From contig CM041465.1 of assembly GCA_023213395.1 (NCBI GenBank), positions 191,835,741 through 191,899,740 on the forward strand: 64,000 bases of DNA, in the 5' to 3' direction. Below the pieces are notes generated by a model that worked only from the letters and a program-made list of their open reading frames with translations, was not told the origin of the DNA and searched no databases. Positions 33,980 to 44,453 of the stretch are shown piece after piece (positions within the stretch are counted from its first letter, which is position 1; each line of letters begins with the position of its first letter). The translations under genes and the position numbers were made by a program. The stretch comes from Cycas panzhihuaensis. Lineage: Eukaryota; Cycadophyta.

Positions 33980-34540
33980 CAATGTTCAATAATTCTCTAA
34001 ATTTGACAAACTTTGCTTCCGTTAATAGCTTTGTAAGAATATCTACAATCTACAAATTTGTAGGACAATAAAAAAGATTAATAGTATTATCATTTACAAA
34101 ATTATATATAAAATGTTGGTATAATTCTATATGTTTTATCATAGAATGTGTAATAGGATTAGTAGCAATAGATATCACACCTTGATTATCAATATTAATT
34201 TTAATGGAGGAGTTAGGAAATAAATCAAATTCACTTAATAAAGATTTAATTCAAAGTGCTTCGTTACTTACTTCTGTTAATGCTTGATATTTAGCTTTTG
34301 TTGTAGATAAAGCCAATACTTGCATTTTCTTGTTAGACCATGTGATTGGTGAGAAATCAAGGAAAAAGATATAACCAGCAATAGATTTTCTATCATTAGA
34401 ATTTCCTGCCCAATCAGAATTTATATATCTTATCAATTCTAGGTTATTATTTCAGAAGTTATATGTTAGAAAATGATAAATCATACCTTGAAGATATCTT
34501 AAAATTTGTTTTGCTACTTTCGAATAAGATTAATGAGACT
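33980..34540 (-). pseudogene. copia-4 RNase H
   Basis: Open at 34436-34251: YINSDWAGNSNDRKSIAGYI (first Asp of YxDSDWA kept as INSDWA), FLDFSPITWSNKKMQVLALS and TTKAKYQALTEVSNEAL (TEAEY has become TKAKY, losing the catalytic Glu). Downstream INIDNQGVISIAT-like sequence and a TKHIELYQHFI-like motif at 34200-34100. Close to the 3' end of the element. Confidence 0.85.
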
Positions 34541-35470
34541 TTTACATGTATTTGGAACACATAGCAATAATATAGGAGATATGTAGGCATGTATGGGTTA
34601 AATAAATTAGACTACCCATCAATTGATAATATAAAATAGGATTACAAGGTGGAGATAAACAATCAGTTATTAATTTTACATCTGATTGTAAAGGTATAGG
34701 AGTTGGCTTGACATTATACATATTAAACCCTTTTATTAGGTTAATAATATACTTAGGTTGAGAAATAGTGATTTTTTATTTAGATTAACAAATTTACAAA
34801 CCTAAAAAGTAGTGTAACAGACCTAAGTTTTTCATTTTAAACTTATTCATTAGAATAGATTTTAATTGATCAATATTGGAGATTAAAGATCTAGTTATGA
34901 TTATATCATCTCCATAAAGAATTAGGATTGTAATATTATCATCTTGTCTTTGAAAATAGAGATTATGATTACTAATATACTTAGTGTATCCATTCTATAA
35001 AAGATAGTTATCAATTTTAGTATGCTAAACTCGAGGAGCTTGTTTAAGGCCATATAAATATTTCTTCAATTTATAAATAAGAATATGGTTGTTAATAAAA
35101 CTAGTAGGTTGTTTCATATAAATTTCTTTCTTAAGATCACCATTTAGAAAGACACTTTTCACATCCATTTAATGAATCTATCAGCTAAATTTGACTACTA
35201 CAGTGATGATGGTTTTAATTATGTTCATCTTAGTTACAGAAGCAAAAGTTTTGGTATAGTCAATACCATCAACTTGTGAAAAACCTTTGGCTACTAAATA
35301 AGCTTTATATTTTTCAACTGCTCCTTTTGAGTTGTACTTGGTTCGATAAACTCATTTATAGTCTACCAAGTTTTTTCTTAGAGATAAAGTAACTAGATCC
35401 TAAATTGAGTTCTTTTTAAGAGTATCAATTTCAACTTGCATAGCTCGCTACCATGTTGGATTATTACTTA
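34541..35470 (-). pseudogene. copia-4 reverse transcriptase
   Basis: From the high end: KKNSI.DLVTLSLRKNLVDY (35420-35365), KYKAYLVAKGFSQVDGIDY (about 35325-35265), VKMDVKSVFLNGDLKKEIYM-like and LKKYLYGLKQAP-like readings at 35170-35040, then ITILILYGDDIIITRSLI with the box as YGDD (about 34925-34880), MKNLGLLHYFLGL, and a PIPLQSDVKLIT-like segment (about 34690). Val-to-Gly in YVDD would alter the active site. Stops are few. Confidence 0.8.
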
Positions 35471-36509
35471 TTTTTTTAAATGTTTTAGGGTCATCACTAG
35501 CCATGACTTTAGCAATTAGGGTAAAATTGGCTTGAAGCTTTTAAGAATGGATTCTTCTGGTATTTAAGGGATTACCAACATCAGAACTAGTATCAGAAAG
35601 AGTTTTCTTAGCCCAAATAGGTTGCTTACTATTATTAGTAAGTTGCCTAGGAGAGGTAGGCTAACTAGACATATATGGGTTTAACGTAGCAAGTTTAGTT
35701 AAGGTCCAATTTTAGATTTGAGTGGATAAAGACTCCATTGTTTCAAGGTCATCTTATTTATCTAAAGGGTCAACTAAGTAAGTATTAGTTAATAGGTTTT
35801 CAATATAAAGTTTAACATGAGAAGTGTTTCATGAAAATCCTTCTTCATCGAATACAATATCACACAAGATCAAAATCTTATATATGATTGGGTTAAGAAG
35901 TTGGTAAGCTTTACTTTCTTTATTGTAACTAACAAAGATAAACCTAAAACTTTTAGGGTCGAGTTTCTATCATTTTTCTTTGGGAAAATGCCCCCAAGCA
36001 ATGCTTCCAAAGACTCTAAGATGTTTTACAGAAGGTTTATAACTAGGTCACTTCTGTTCTAGCATAACATTCTGTAAAGACTTACTCGGTAAGCTGTTTA
36101 AGAGGTAGTTGGAGTAAGTAATTACTTCTGCCCATAACTTTAAGTCAAGACTTTTTGTATGTAGCATACATCTAGTCATTTTAACAAAGGGTATGGTTCT
36201 TGCGTTCAGTAATACCATTTTATTAAGGGGTATAAGCTACAAAATATTGGAATCATATCCCGTACTTCTTGTTGTAGAAAGTAAACTTATTGCTTAGGTA
36301 CTTAGTATTATCAGACCTAAAAAATTTGATTTTGGAGTTAGTTTAATTTTTAACTAAAGTTTTGAACTAAAAAAGATGTTAAATATTTGATTCCTTATTT
36401 TGAACATGTATACCTAGCACTTTCTAGAGAAGTCATTAATGAAGGTGATAAAATATCTATTTTTAAGGTACGAAGGTACTTGGAATAAGCCATAGATATT
36501 AGAGTGAAT
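35471..36509 (-). pseudogene. copia-4 integrase core and C-terminus
   Basis: Begins at the copia-5 boundary with HSNIYGLFQVPSYLKNRYFI and TFINDF (36505-36440), i.e. HSDIYGP with Asp to Asn at the first catalytic site. Then LRSDNTKY-like (about 36325) and the C-terminal RFTYVSYNKESKAYQLLNP-like region (35960-35870), followed by the linker to RT with SSDVGNPLNTRRIHS. The zinc domain lies on the other side of copia-5 at 41801. Confidence 0.75.
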
Positions 36510-37114
36510 TGTTGAGAAGACAAGGTCCCAATAACACAAACTGCCACCAAGATCTGAACTATTTTTACAACTAGTTACAAGAATCAAAACTAAAATTTAG
36601 CATGCAAGTTCTTCAACTAGAGATAATACAATAAAATGAATATGAAAGCCAAGCATCACATATACACCATATATAACATGGTAAAACCCTAGCAGTGTGC
36701 TAGGGAATCATCTACACAGGAAAGGTATCGATCTTTATTATTAAGAATGGAGAAATATACACAATCTGTAGTAGAGTACTCACAGCAACAACAACCAGCC
36801 ACCCAATTCCTCATAGTATATACAAATACATCGAACACCATCAACATAATGAAAAATATTCTAAATCAAGCTACATGAGAGAGTCATACAAGGCACAAAT
36901 CCTGCTAGTAGAATCTAAGATATTTTGGGGGAATGACTCTAATTCTCTTTACAATTTCCAGTGCTAGCTTTTTGGGTCAGGCACCTCCCCACCCCCTGGC
37001 CAATGGGGGATCCCACCTCCTTTAGAACCCCCTGAGGAAGGTTTGGGGAGGAAACTACACTTCCAAACTGTCAAAAATTTAGCCTCTAAACCATTGCTAT
37101 CACATTATCTAACA
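36510..37114 (-). repeat. copia-5 3' LTR (605 bp)
   Basis: Minus strand TGTTAGATAATGTG to CTTCTCAACA. Unusually GC-rich block at 36980-37080 with the hairpin CCCCCTGGCCAATGGGGG (36992-37009). About 37 bp shorter than its partner, the difference lying beside the GC-rich block. Confidence 0.92.
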
Positions 37115-37128
37115 ATCTCCACCTTGAT
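37115..37128 (-). other. polypurine tract of copia-5
   Basis: Minus strand ATCAAGGTGGAGAT before TGTTAGATAA; the AAGGTGGAGAT form is usual for TNT1/Tork elements. Confidence 0.75.
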
Positions 37129-37189
37129 AACAATTTACCCAATACCTTTCCTGGACTATTCATCATCTTTTTTGCAAGCCAAGAGAAGT

Positions 37190-37630
37190 CAAATACCATT
37201 TGAACTTCTCTAATAGTACTGGTTTTGTCAACATATCAATACAATTCTATTTTATGTTAATATTCTCAAGTGCCACTCCACCTACTTCCACAACCTGCCT
37301 AACAAAATGGTAATTAAGAGCAATATGCTTTGTCCTACTATGATAAGTTGGATTCTTGGCTAGGTAAATGGCACCTTGATTGTCACAAAATACCTTTACC
37401 TTTTCTTGTTTCCTTCCAAGCTCAACCAATAGACCCTGTAACCATATTGCTTCTTTACAAGTATGTGTTACAACAACATATTGAGCTTTTATAGTCGATA
37501 ATATAGTTATACTCTGCAATTTTAACATCCAACTAACTGGATTATTTACAAGAGTGAATACATAACCTGAAGTAGACCTTCTCTTATCTAAATGTCATGT
37601 AAAGTCTGAATCAACATATCCATAAATCTG
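37190..37630 (-). pseudogene. copia-5 RNase H
   Basis: GYVDSDFT at about 37600 (catalytic Asp of YxDxD), then the open stretch 37528-37247: SITILSTIKAQYVVVTHTCK (TEAEY has become IKAQY, Glu lost), EAIWLQGLLVELGRKQE, VFCDNQGAIYLAKNP, YHSRTKHIALNYHFVR. Near the 3' end PPT. Confidence 0.9.
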
Positions 37631-38660
37631 ATTACTTGTACCTCTAAAGGTGATGTAATAATCACTTGTGCCTCTCAAATACCGAAGCACCCATTTAACG
37701 GCTGCCCAATGTTCCTTTCTTGGATTTGCCATAAACCTGCTAACTACACCAACTGCATGTGAAATGTCAGGTCTTGTATATACCATGGTATACGTCAAAC
37801 TTCCTACTGCACTAGCATAAGGCACACGAGATATATAAACCTTTTCTTCTTCATTACTAGGACTCATACTCAAAGAAAGCTTGAAATGGGAAGCCACTGA
37901 GATACTCACTAGTTTCACATTTTCCATACCAAACCTGGTTAGCACCTTCTCTACATATTTCTACTGTGATAACTATAGCTTACCATTTTTCCTGTCTCTA
38001 TGTATCTCCATACCTAAGATTTATCTTGCAGCTCCTAGATCCTTCATATCAAAAGTCTTAGCCAATTGAGCCTTTAACTTATTGATTTCTTCCATGTTCT
38101 TGCTTACAACCAATATGTCATCAACACACAATACCAAGATAATGAGTAAGTTATTGTTCATGAATTTAAAGTAAATACAATGATCATACTCACTTCTTTT
38201 GAAATTTTGGCTCTCTATGAAGGCATCAAACTTCTTGTACCATTGCCTGGGTGATTGCTTCAAGCCATACAATGATTTCCTGAGCTTGCAAATAAGTCTT
38301 TTCCTACCATCCTGTACAAACCCTTCTGGCTGATCCATATAGATCTCCTCATCTAAATCTCCATGTAGAAAAGTTATTTTTACATCTAACTATTCCAACT
38401 CCAAATCAAAATAAGCTACCAATGCTAATAGCACTCAAATTGAAACAAGTTTGACAACTGGTGAAAAGATCTCATGAAATTCAATACCTACTTTCTGTGC
38501 AAAGCCTTTAGCCACTAGTCTTACTCTGTATTTGTCAACCTTTCTATCAGCATCTATTTTCTTTTTGAAAACCCACCTGCAACCAACAACCTTCCTACCA
38601 TGTGGAAGTTCTACCAAGTCCCATGAATTATTTTTCTTCAAAGCATCTATCTCTTCCTAC
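37631..38660 (-). pseudogene. copia-5 reverse transcriptase
   Basis: Three open stretches in order. 38641-38435: NNSWDLVELPHGRKVVGCRW, VFKKKIDADRKVDKYRVRLV, AKGFAQKVGIEFHEIFSPVV. 38338-38021: DQPEGFVQDGRKRLICKLRK, SLYGLKQSPRQWYKKFDAFI and LIILVLCVDDILVVSKNMEE, in which the YVDD box is CVDD. 37945-37595: the thumb and connection, LTRFGMENVKLVS, VPYASAVGSLTYTMVYTRPD. Only a few frameshifts separate them. Typical Tork/TNT1 RT. Confidence 0.92.
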
Positions 38661-38899
38661 ATAGCCCTCTTCCACTTCTCACCATGAATATCATCTACTA
38701 CTTTCTGATAACATATAGGCTCACCATTATTAGAAACCAAAGCAATAGAAATAGAAGGGTTGTACTTATCAGGTGGATGACTAACTCATGTAGATCTTAT
38801 AACTGTTGGCAAAGGAGTGTCCACATACTCATGTAAATCTGCTGTAGATTCATCTTCAAAAAGATCTTCATGCTCTTCTGATTCCAAAGATGGTTGGGT

Positions 38900-39890
38900 T
38901 TCAAACTTGACATATTAATGTTCAACTTTCTGCTCTTGTTTTACTTTAACTTCTACACTATCTAATTTTATAAAGGGAGATTCATCAAATATAAGATCTT
39001 TGTTAATGGTGATTTTGTGGGTAGTAGGATACCACAACATGTATCCCTTCACACCATCTTTATTACCATAACTAACAAAGATACATCTCTTGGATTTTGG
39101 GTCTAACTTTGAACGTTTACTTTTATCAATCAAGGCATAAGCATCACAACCAAAAACTTTCAAATTTGAATAGTCACATTAATGTCCAATCCATACCTCT
39201 TCAGGAATCTTGTAATCTATTGCAAGTGATGGTGACTTGTTTACCAAATAGTAAGTTATTTGAACAGCTTCTTCCCATAAGCCCGACTCCACTCCTACAT
39301 TACTTAGCGTGCTTCTTGCTCTTCTAAGAGTGTCCTATTCATGCACTTAACTATGCCATTTTGTTGCGGAGTATAGCTAGTGGTCTTATGCCTTTCGATC
39401 CCCACTTCTCTGTAATAGTTCTCAAACTCCAAGGAGTTGAACTCATCTCCATTGTTAGTTTTTAAACATTTGATTGACTTGCTAGTGCTCTTCTCAACTA
39501 GAGCCTTGAACTGCTTAAACATACTGAGAACTTCAGATTTCCTTTTTAAAAAATAGACCCATACCTTTCTGGAGCAATCATCTATAAATTTGATAAAGTA
39601 TAATGATCCTCCATAAAATATTGTAGGGGCTAGTCCCCACACATCTAAATGTATGTAATCTAAAATACCTTTACTTGTGTGACTCCCTACTTTAAACATG
39701 ATTCTATACTACTTTCTAAAAATACAATGTTGCAAAAAGCTAAATCTGAAAGTTGTAAGTTAGGAAGTAACTTACGGTTTATTATCACCTTAAGTCCTCT
39801 CTTACTTATGTGCCCAAGTCTTTGATGCCATAACTGAGTTGGATATTTTGCAGTCTTTGATATTGTAGTTGCATCGCTGACATCTGTACT
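38900..39890 (-). pseudogene. copia-5 integrase
   Basis: Zinc domain in the end of the 40298-39687 open stretch (LWHQRLGHISKRGLKVI). Core at 39699-39304: DYIHLDVWGLAPT keeps the first Asp; KFIDDCSRKVWVYFLKRKSE; LKTNNGDEFNSLEF has Asn for the second Asp; TTSYTPQQNGIVKCMNRTL has Lys for the catalytic Glu. C-terminal stretch 39163-38915: MKVFGCDAYALIDKSKRSKL, RCIFVSYGNKDGVKGYMLW. Two of three catalytic residues are gone. Confidence 0.9.
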
Positions 39891-40270
39891 TCCCACTAAA
39901 ATGTAAAGGTTTCCTTTCTTTAAGGCTTTTATAACAACTAAGGTGCCCTTTGACACCTTTAAGACTCCTTCATGACCTGTATGCTTATAACCACCAAAAT
40001 CTAGTTCACCCAAGGAAATCAGATTCCTTTTCAAATCAAGTATATGTCTAACTGTAGTTAATGTTCTCACTATACTAATGAACATCTTAATTCTAATGTT
40101 ACAAATGCCCATTGTCTTATAAGAAACTTCATTTCCCATAAACACATTACCACCATCAAGAGGTTGATATGATGAGAACCAACTCTTGTGTGGACATATG
40201 TGGTGTGAAGCACCTGAATCTAATAACCAATCATGGTGATAATGGCAAACATTATAAGCAACCAAGACAT
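39891..40270 (-). pseudogene. copia-5 protease
   Basis: Open in 40298-39687. Active site DWLLDSGASHHICPHKSWFS (about 40228-40170) has an intact DSG triad; then NVFMGNEVSYKTMGICNIRI, RHILDLKRNLISLGELDFGG (the LLS(L/V)G..D region). Followed in frame by the integrase zinc domain. Confidence 0.88.
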
Positions 40271-41086
40271 CATTATCCGTACCTTGATTTAACTCCACCT
40301 TATTAGTCTTCTTGGCAGGATCTTTATTTTTCTGGAACTCCTTCCTTTTTTAGCAATCCTTCTTGAGGTGACTTATCTTATTACAATGCCAATATATGAG
40401 CTTACTCTTCTTGCCTCTTGACTTTGACCTCGATGTATACCTAGAGCTTTATCCTCTCTCAATTATTCTACCCCTTATTGTCATAGCTTCTGGTGTGGAG
40501 GTTTCAAGACTAGACTTCCTCCTCACTTCTTCCATCAACAAAGCACTCATAATAAAATCATATTCTAATTCATCTATAGTGCCAAAACTAATTGAGGTGA
40601 CAATATTATCTCAGGATTCTGGTAATGAACATAACAAGGTAATAACCTTGTCCTCATCCTCAATTTTGACATCGATACTAGCCAACTGGCAAATAAGAGT
40701 ATTGAAAATATTTAAATGGTCAGCAATTTTTGTACCTTCCTTCATTCGTAATGAGTACAGTTACCTCTTTAAGTAGATTTGATTCGTCACTAATTTGGTC
40801 ATATATAGGCCTTCCAATTAGGTCCATAATCATGCTGTTGTCTGCTCTCCTACGATGTTAAATAGAACTTCATATGCCAAGTACAAACATATTATGCTAA
40901 GAGCCTTTTTGTCTAGATCATCCTATTCGTCATTGTCCATCCCTGCGGGTTTCTTCAATTTGCCTATAGAGCTCTGTATAAACCTTGTTGTAATAGAACA
41001 TCATATGCTTTCAACTTCCACAACTTGAAGTTGCTCTTGCCATTGAATTTCTCCACCTCGAACTTTACACTTGCTAGTTTCGCCAT
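40271..41086 (-). pseudogene. copia-5 Gag
   Basis: Start at ATG 41086 on the minus strand, about 60 bp from the primer site: MAKLASVKFEVEKFNGKSNF then FKLWKLKAYDVL (DUF4219). Next KKALSIICLYLAYEVLFNIV, LYSLRMKEGTKIADHLNIFN, IKIEDEDKVITLLCSLPES (UBN2), YDFIMSALLMEEVRRKSS and the knuckle YWHCNKISHLKKDC at about 40400-40360, in which the first Cys is Tyr. In-frame stops replace Gln/Trp at four or more places. Confidence 0.88.
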
Positions 41087-41144
41087 TTGGTGTAGAAAAA
41101 GCCAACACCAAAACCTTCACAAACTCGCTGCAAAAATAAAAGTG

Positions 41145-41156
41145 GCTCTAATACCA
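41145..41156 (-). other. primer-binding site of copia-5
   Basis: Minus strand TGGTATTAGAGC, two bases from the LTR end CTCAACA. Confidence 0.88.
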
Positions 41157-41158
41157 CT

Positions 41159-41800
41159 TGTTGAGAAGACAATGTCCTAATAATATAAATCGCCACCAAG
41201 ATCTGAACTATTTTTGCAACTAGTTACAAGAATCAAAACTAAAATTTAGCATGCAAGTTCTTAAACAAGAGATAATACAATAAAATAAATATGAAAGCCA
41301 AGCATCACATATACACCAGATATAACGCAGTAAAACCCTAGCAATGTGCTAAGGAAATATCCACACAAGAAAGGTATCGATCTTTATTATCAAGAATGGA
41401 GAAATGTATACAATCTATAACAGAATACTCACAACAACAATAAGCAGCCACCCAACTCCTTATAGTACATACAAATACATTGAATACCATCAACATAATG
41501 AAAAATACCCTAAATCAAGCTACATGAGAGAGTCATATAAGGGAAAAATCTCAACTATAGAATCTAGGGTATTTTGGGCGAATGACCTTGATTCTCTTTA
41601 TAATTTAAAAGATTTCCAATGCTAGCTTTTTGGGTCGGGGTTATCGCCTCTGAACCTCCTCTTTATGGCTATCGCACCCCCCTGGCCAAGGGGGGCTCCC
41701 TCCCCCCTTGGAATCCCCCAAAGAAGGTTTGGGAGATAAACCGTGCTACCAACCTGTCAAAATTTTAGCCTCCAATCCATTGTTGTCACATTATCTAACA
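41159..41800 (-). repeat. copia-5 5' LTR (642 bp)
   Basis: Matches 36510-37114 over its length (AGATCTGAACTATTTTT, CATGCAAGTTCTT, GGTATCGATCTTTATTAT). GC-rich hairpin CCCCCTGGCCAAGGGGG at 41677-41693, with extra sequence to its left not in the partner. Confidence 0.92.
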
Positions 41801-42470
41801 CGAGCAAGTTCAAGTTGAGCCTTTGCTTGAAAAGAGGTGTGATGTGGGAAAGGGTCAATGTGTTGTTTACTTATAAAATAGGCTTCACAAACACCATAGG
41901 CAGTGGTTAAGGGGGGTAATCCATGAACCATATCATACTTATTTAGATACTAAAGTTTGCCATAGCTCGTATGGCCAAACTAGGTATGCCATAACTTACT
42001 CATAAGGTCAGATTTTGCTATAAAGGCACTAAAAGTTTGATTTTAGAATGTTGAAGGTTTGTTAAGTTATAAAGACCTATTTTGTAATTAGTAAGTCCTA
42101 AAGTAATTGGTTTGAATTTATTCAAGGGTTATTTGATGATAAACTTATCTTTCCAAAATTCAAGAATGAGGTCTTTCTGGTAGATTTGATAAACTGAAAG
42201 GAGATTCAATAACAAACTAGGAATTCAAAATATGTCCTTGATTGAACCATCTTTTAAAAAAACATCACATGTTCCTTTGACTTTTAGTTGAGATCCACTA
42301 CTAAAAGAAATTTCCTCTTTAGAGTTAAGATCAGACCAGTAAGTGATTAAGTATTCTTGGTATCCCACCATGTGATGGGATGCACCAGAATCAAGAATCC
42401 ACAAAGGTGGTTGACTAGATAAAGCTGAAAAGGCTAAAGTTATGGTGGTTAAAGAGTGATTAGGTTTGTG
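41801..42470 (-). pseudogene. copia-4 integrase zinc domain and protease
   Basis: Protease: PLWILDSGASHHMVGYQEYL at about 42405-42345, with an intact DSG, then EISFSSGSQLKVKGTCDVFL and SLLLNLLSVYQI. Integrase start: LWHKRF-like reading at about 41985 and MVHGLPPL (41935), up to the copia-5 insertion at 41801. Continues in 36509. Confidence 0.8.
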
Positions 42471-43459
42471 GGATCATGACTGGATCCCCTTGGAAGCTTT
42501 CTAAGCTTTAGAAATAATTCTACTCCTCCAAACATTGATGGTGTGCCTCATTTTATGGCAGTAGGCACAAATAACAATCTGATTAGAGTTGGAAGTAATA
42601 GTATTCCATTTTTTTAATGACTGTTTAATGGTATTTTGGTTTTTAGTGATATAGAATACTTGGTGTTTTATTTGTAATTGTTTGTAAAAGAAAAAGAAGA
42701 AGAACCTCTATAAGGTTTTTGAAACTTAGGATTATTGTTATGATTACTTTGAAAGTTGTTTTGTTTAAATTTATTTGCAGGTTTTGACTTGAAAAATAGA
42801 GCCTATGAAGGATCTTGTAGTTTTTGCATTTGAATTAGCATAATTTAATAATTAATTAGCTAATTTATTAGCTAATTAAAGATGATTTCTAGGAAATCAG
42901 TCTATTGTCTAGTAGCTTTAAAAAGGTTGAAGTGTTCAGGTAACTTATTAATAACTAGACAGACGAGTGTTTCATTATCTTTGACATAGGTGGTAATTTC
43001 AGTTTTATCACCTACTTTGGTTGAGGACTTTATGCAATTACCTAAATCCTTATTGATAAGCTATATTTTTGCTAAGAAATCCTTAACTTTGGAAAAATCA
43101 TCAAAGTTTAGATCATACATCTATTGTTCTAAGAGGGATAATTGATGTTTGTTAACATTGTCATAATTTTCTTTAAGGGTTTATTAGACGTAGGTAAGAT
43201 CATCTATTTTAGAGAATTGTCTACTGATGTTTAGTGAGAGGGGGTTTAGGATGGTACCTAAGGTTTCATCATAGTTCATCAAATAGACTATATAGGCTTC
43301 TGATTTTGTGTCATCAGGTTTTGTAAACTCTCTTGTTACATATTACTGAATCTTTTGTTATTTACGAATATAAGATATTTTAAATTTCCAGTCGATATAG
43401 TTTGAGCTGGTTAGAACTAGAATTGAATGACAAGAGGTTGTCCCTAGCATGAGTGCCAT
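42471..43459 (-). pseudogene. copia-4 Gag
   Basis: ATG at 43459: MALMLGTTSCHSILVLTSSN, YIDWKFKI (DUF4219), ETLGTILNPLSLNISRQFSK, HQLSLLEQ.MYDLNFDDFSK, KVGDKTEITTYVKDNETLVC and LVINKLPEHFNLFKA (UBN2). The knuckle ICAYCHKMRHTINVW (about 42565) keeps CxxC and His but has Trp for the last Cys. Several stops and a frameshift near 42660. Confidence 0.75.
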
Positions 43460-44084
43460 TATGGATAGGAATCTTATGACTTGAGATCCTCTTGATGAAG
43501 AAAAAGAAGGAAACAATAAGAAAACAATGAGATTAAGTGTAAAAGGAAGTATTCACAATCGTTAGAATTCAATTAAATGAAATTAATCATTGATGTATTT
43601 ATATGCATGAAAATAAGTGTGTTATTAAATTTTACATGTAACACGTGAAAAATAAATCTATTAACATTTAAATATTAATTATCACCAATTTAAAAAAGTG
43701 GATTTTAATCAAACATTGAAGAAATTAAATTAAACATGTGAGTAGTTGTATGTTTATATCATGATTTATTTTAAATAATTAATAAAATAGTGATTTTAAT
43801 TGAGTATTAATAAACTACATAAAATAATTGAAAATTGTATAAAAAATGATATAGTTACGTAACATATTTGATAAATAATTTGATGTTTATTAAATTAAAG
43901 GAATAAATTTAAAGTATTATAAAGGGAAATTGCAAATGAAATCATGTACCTTACTTTACTTAGTTATGATGAGAAGCTTGACTTCGAACAAGATTTTGCA
44001 AGTCGAAATGGCATGTAATCAGCTCAAGTGATCAGTCAGAGTATTTGTATCTGAATCAAGAATTTAGTGTAGCTTCTAAAATTG
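43460..44084 (-). other. copia-4 leader, Gag-proximal part
   Basis: About 630 bp, extremely AT-rich, no gene. Interrupted at 44085 by GAG-2 and resumed at 47634. Confidence 0.6.
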
Positions 44085-44089
44085 AATTT

Positions 44090-44441
44090 TATTGGGGTTA
44101 ACATCCCTTACTTAACTCCCACCTTAAGAACATGTGAGTGCACACATCATCATAGTAAGTTAAGGTTAGATTATTTTATTATGCATTGTTATTATTTTAA
44201 TGTTAAGTCATTATTTTATATTACTTTGAATTTTAAAGGTTGAGAAGGATTCCCTTCTCCTTCCTAAGTATATCTTTTATGGGGTGTAAAACCCTAGTGT
44301 TCCTTAACACCACCGTCATTAGAGGAATTTGTATGTACTTTCTTCAAACATAGCTTAATACAATGAGTACTCTCAATATGGCTTGAATGTTACTGTGATT
44401 TGTATGTTCACCTGTTTCGCTCTATTCTCCATACGCTAACA
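44090..44441 (+). repeat. GAG-2 5' LTR
   Basis: 352 bp, TATTGGGGTTAACATCCC to CGCTAACA; the 3' copy keeps the TG start, so TG to TA occurred after insertion. Confidence 0.92.
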
Positions 44442-44453
44442 TGGTATCAGAGC
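44442..44453 (+). other. primer-binding site of GAG-2
   Basis: TGGTATCAGAGC, immediately after the LTR; perfect initiator tRNA-Met type. Confidence 0.93.

Larger units (their letters stand above)
36510..41800 (-). mobile_element. copia-5: most complete copia, nested in copia-4 integrase
   Basis: 5,291 bp, LTRs 36510-37114 and 41159-41800, primer site 41145-41156, PPT just above 37114. Gag, protease, integrase, RT and RNase H are all present and mostly readable, of the Tork/TNT1 lineage (PYASAVGSLTYTMVYTRPD, AVGVVSRFM, LRYLRGTS). Flanks TGAAT (36505-36509) and CGAGC (41801-41805) differ only by transitions. Joining the copia-4 integrase across it gives a continuous LEL..SNIYG reading. Inactive by stops and active-site changes, but the youngest-looking element here together with GAG-2. 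Confidence 0.9.

Noticed and set aside
39097-41625. Plus-strand open frames at 39097-39327, 40396-40776 and 41404-41625.
   Set aside because: They lie opposite the copia-5 integrase, Gag and LTR and are shadows of those minus-strand sequences.
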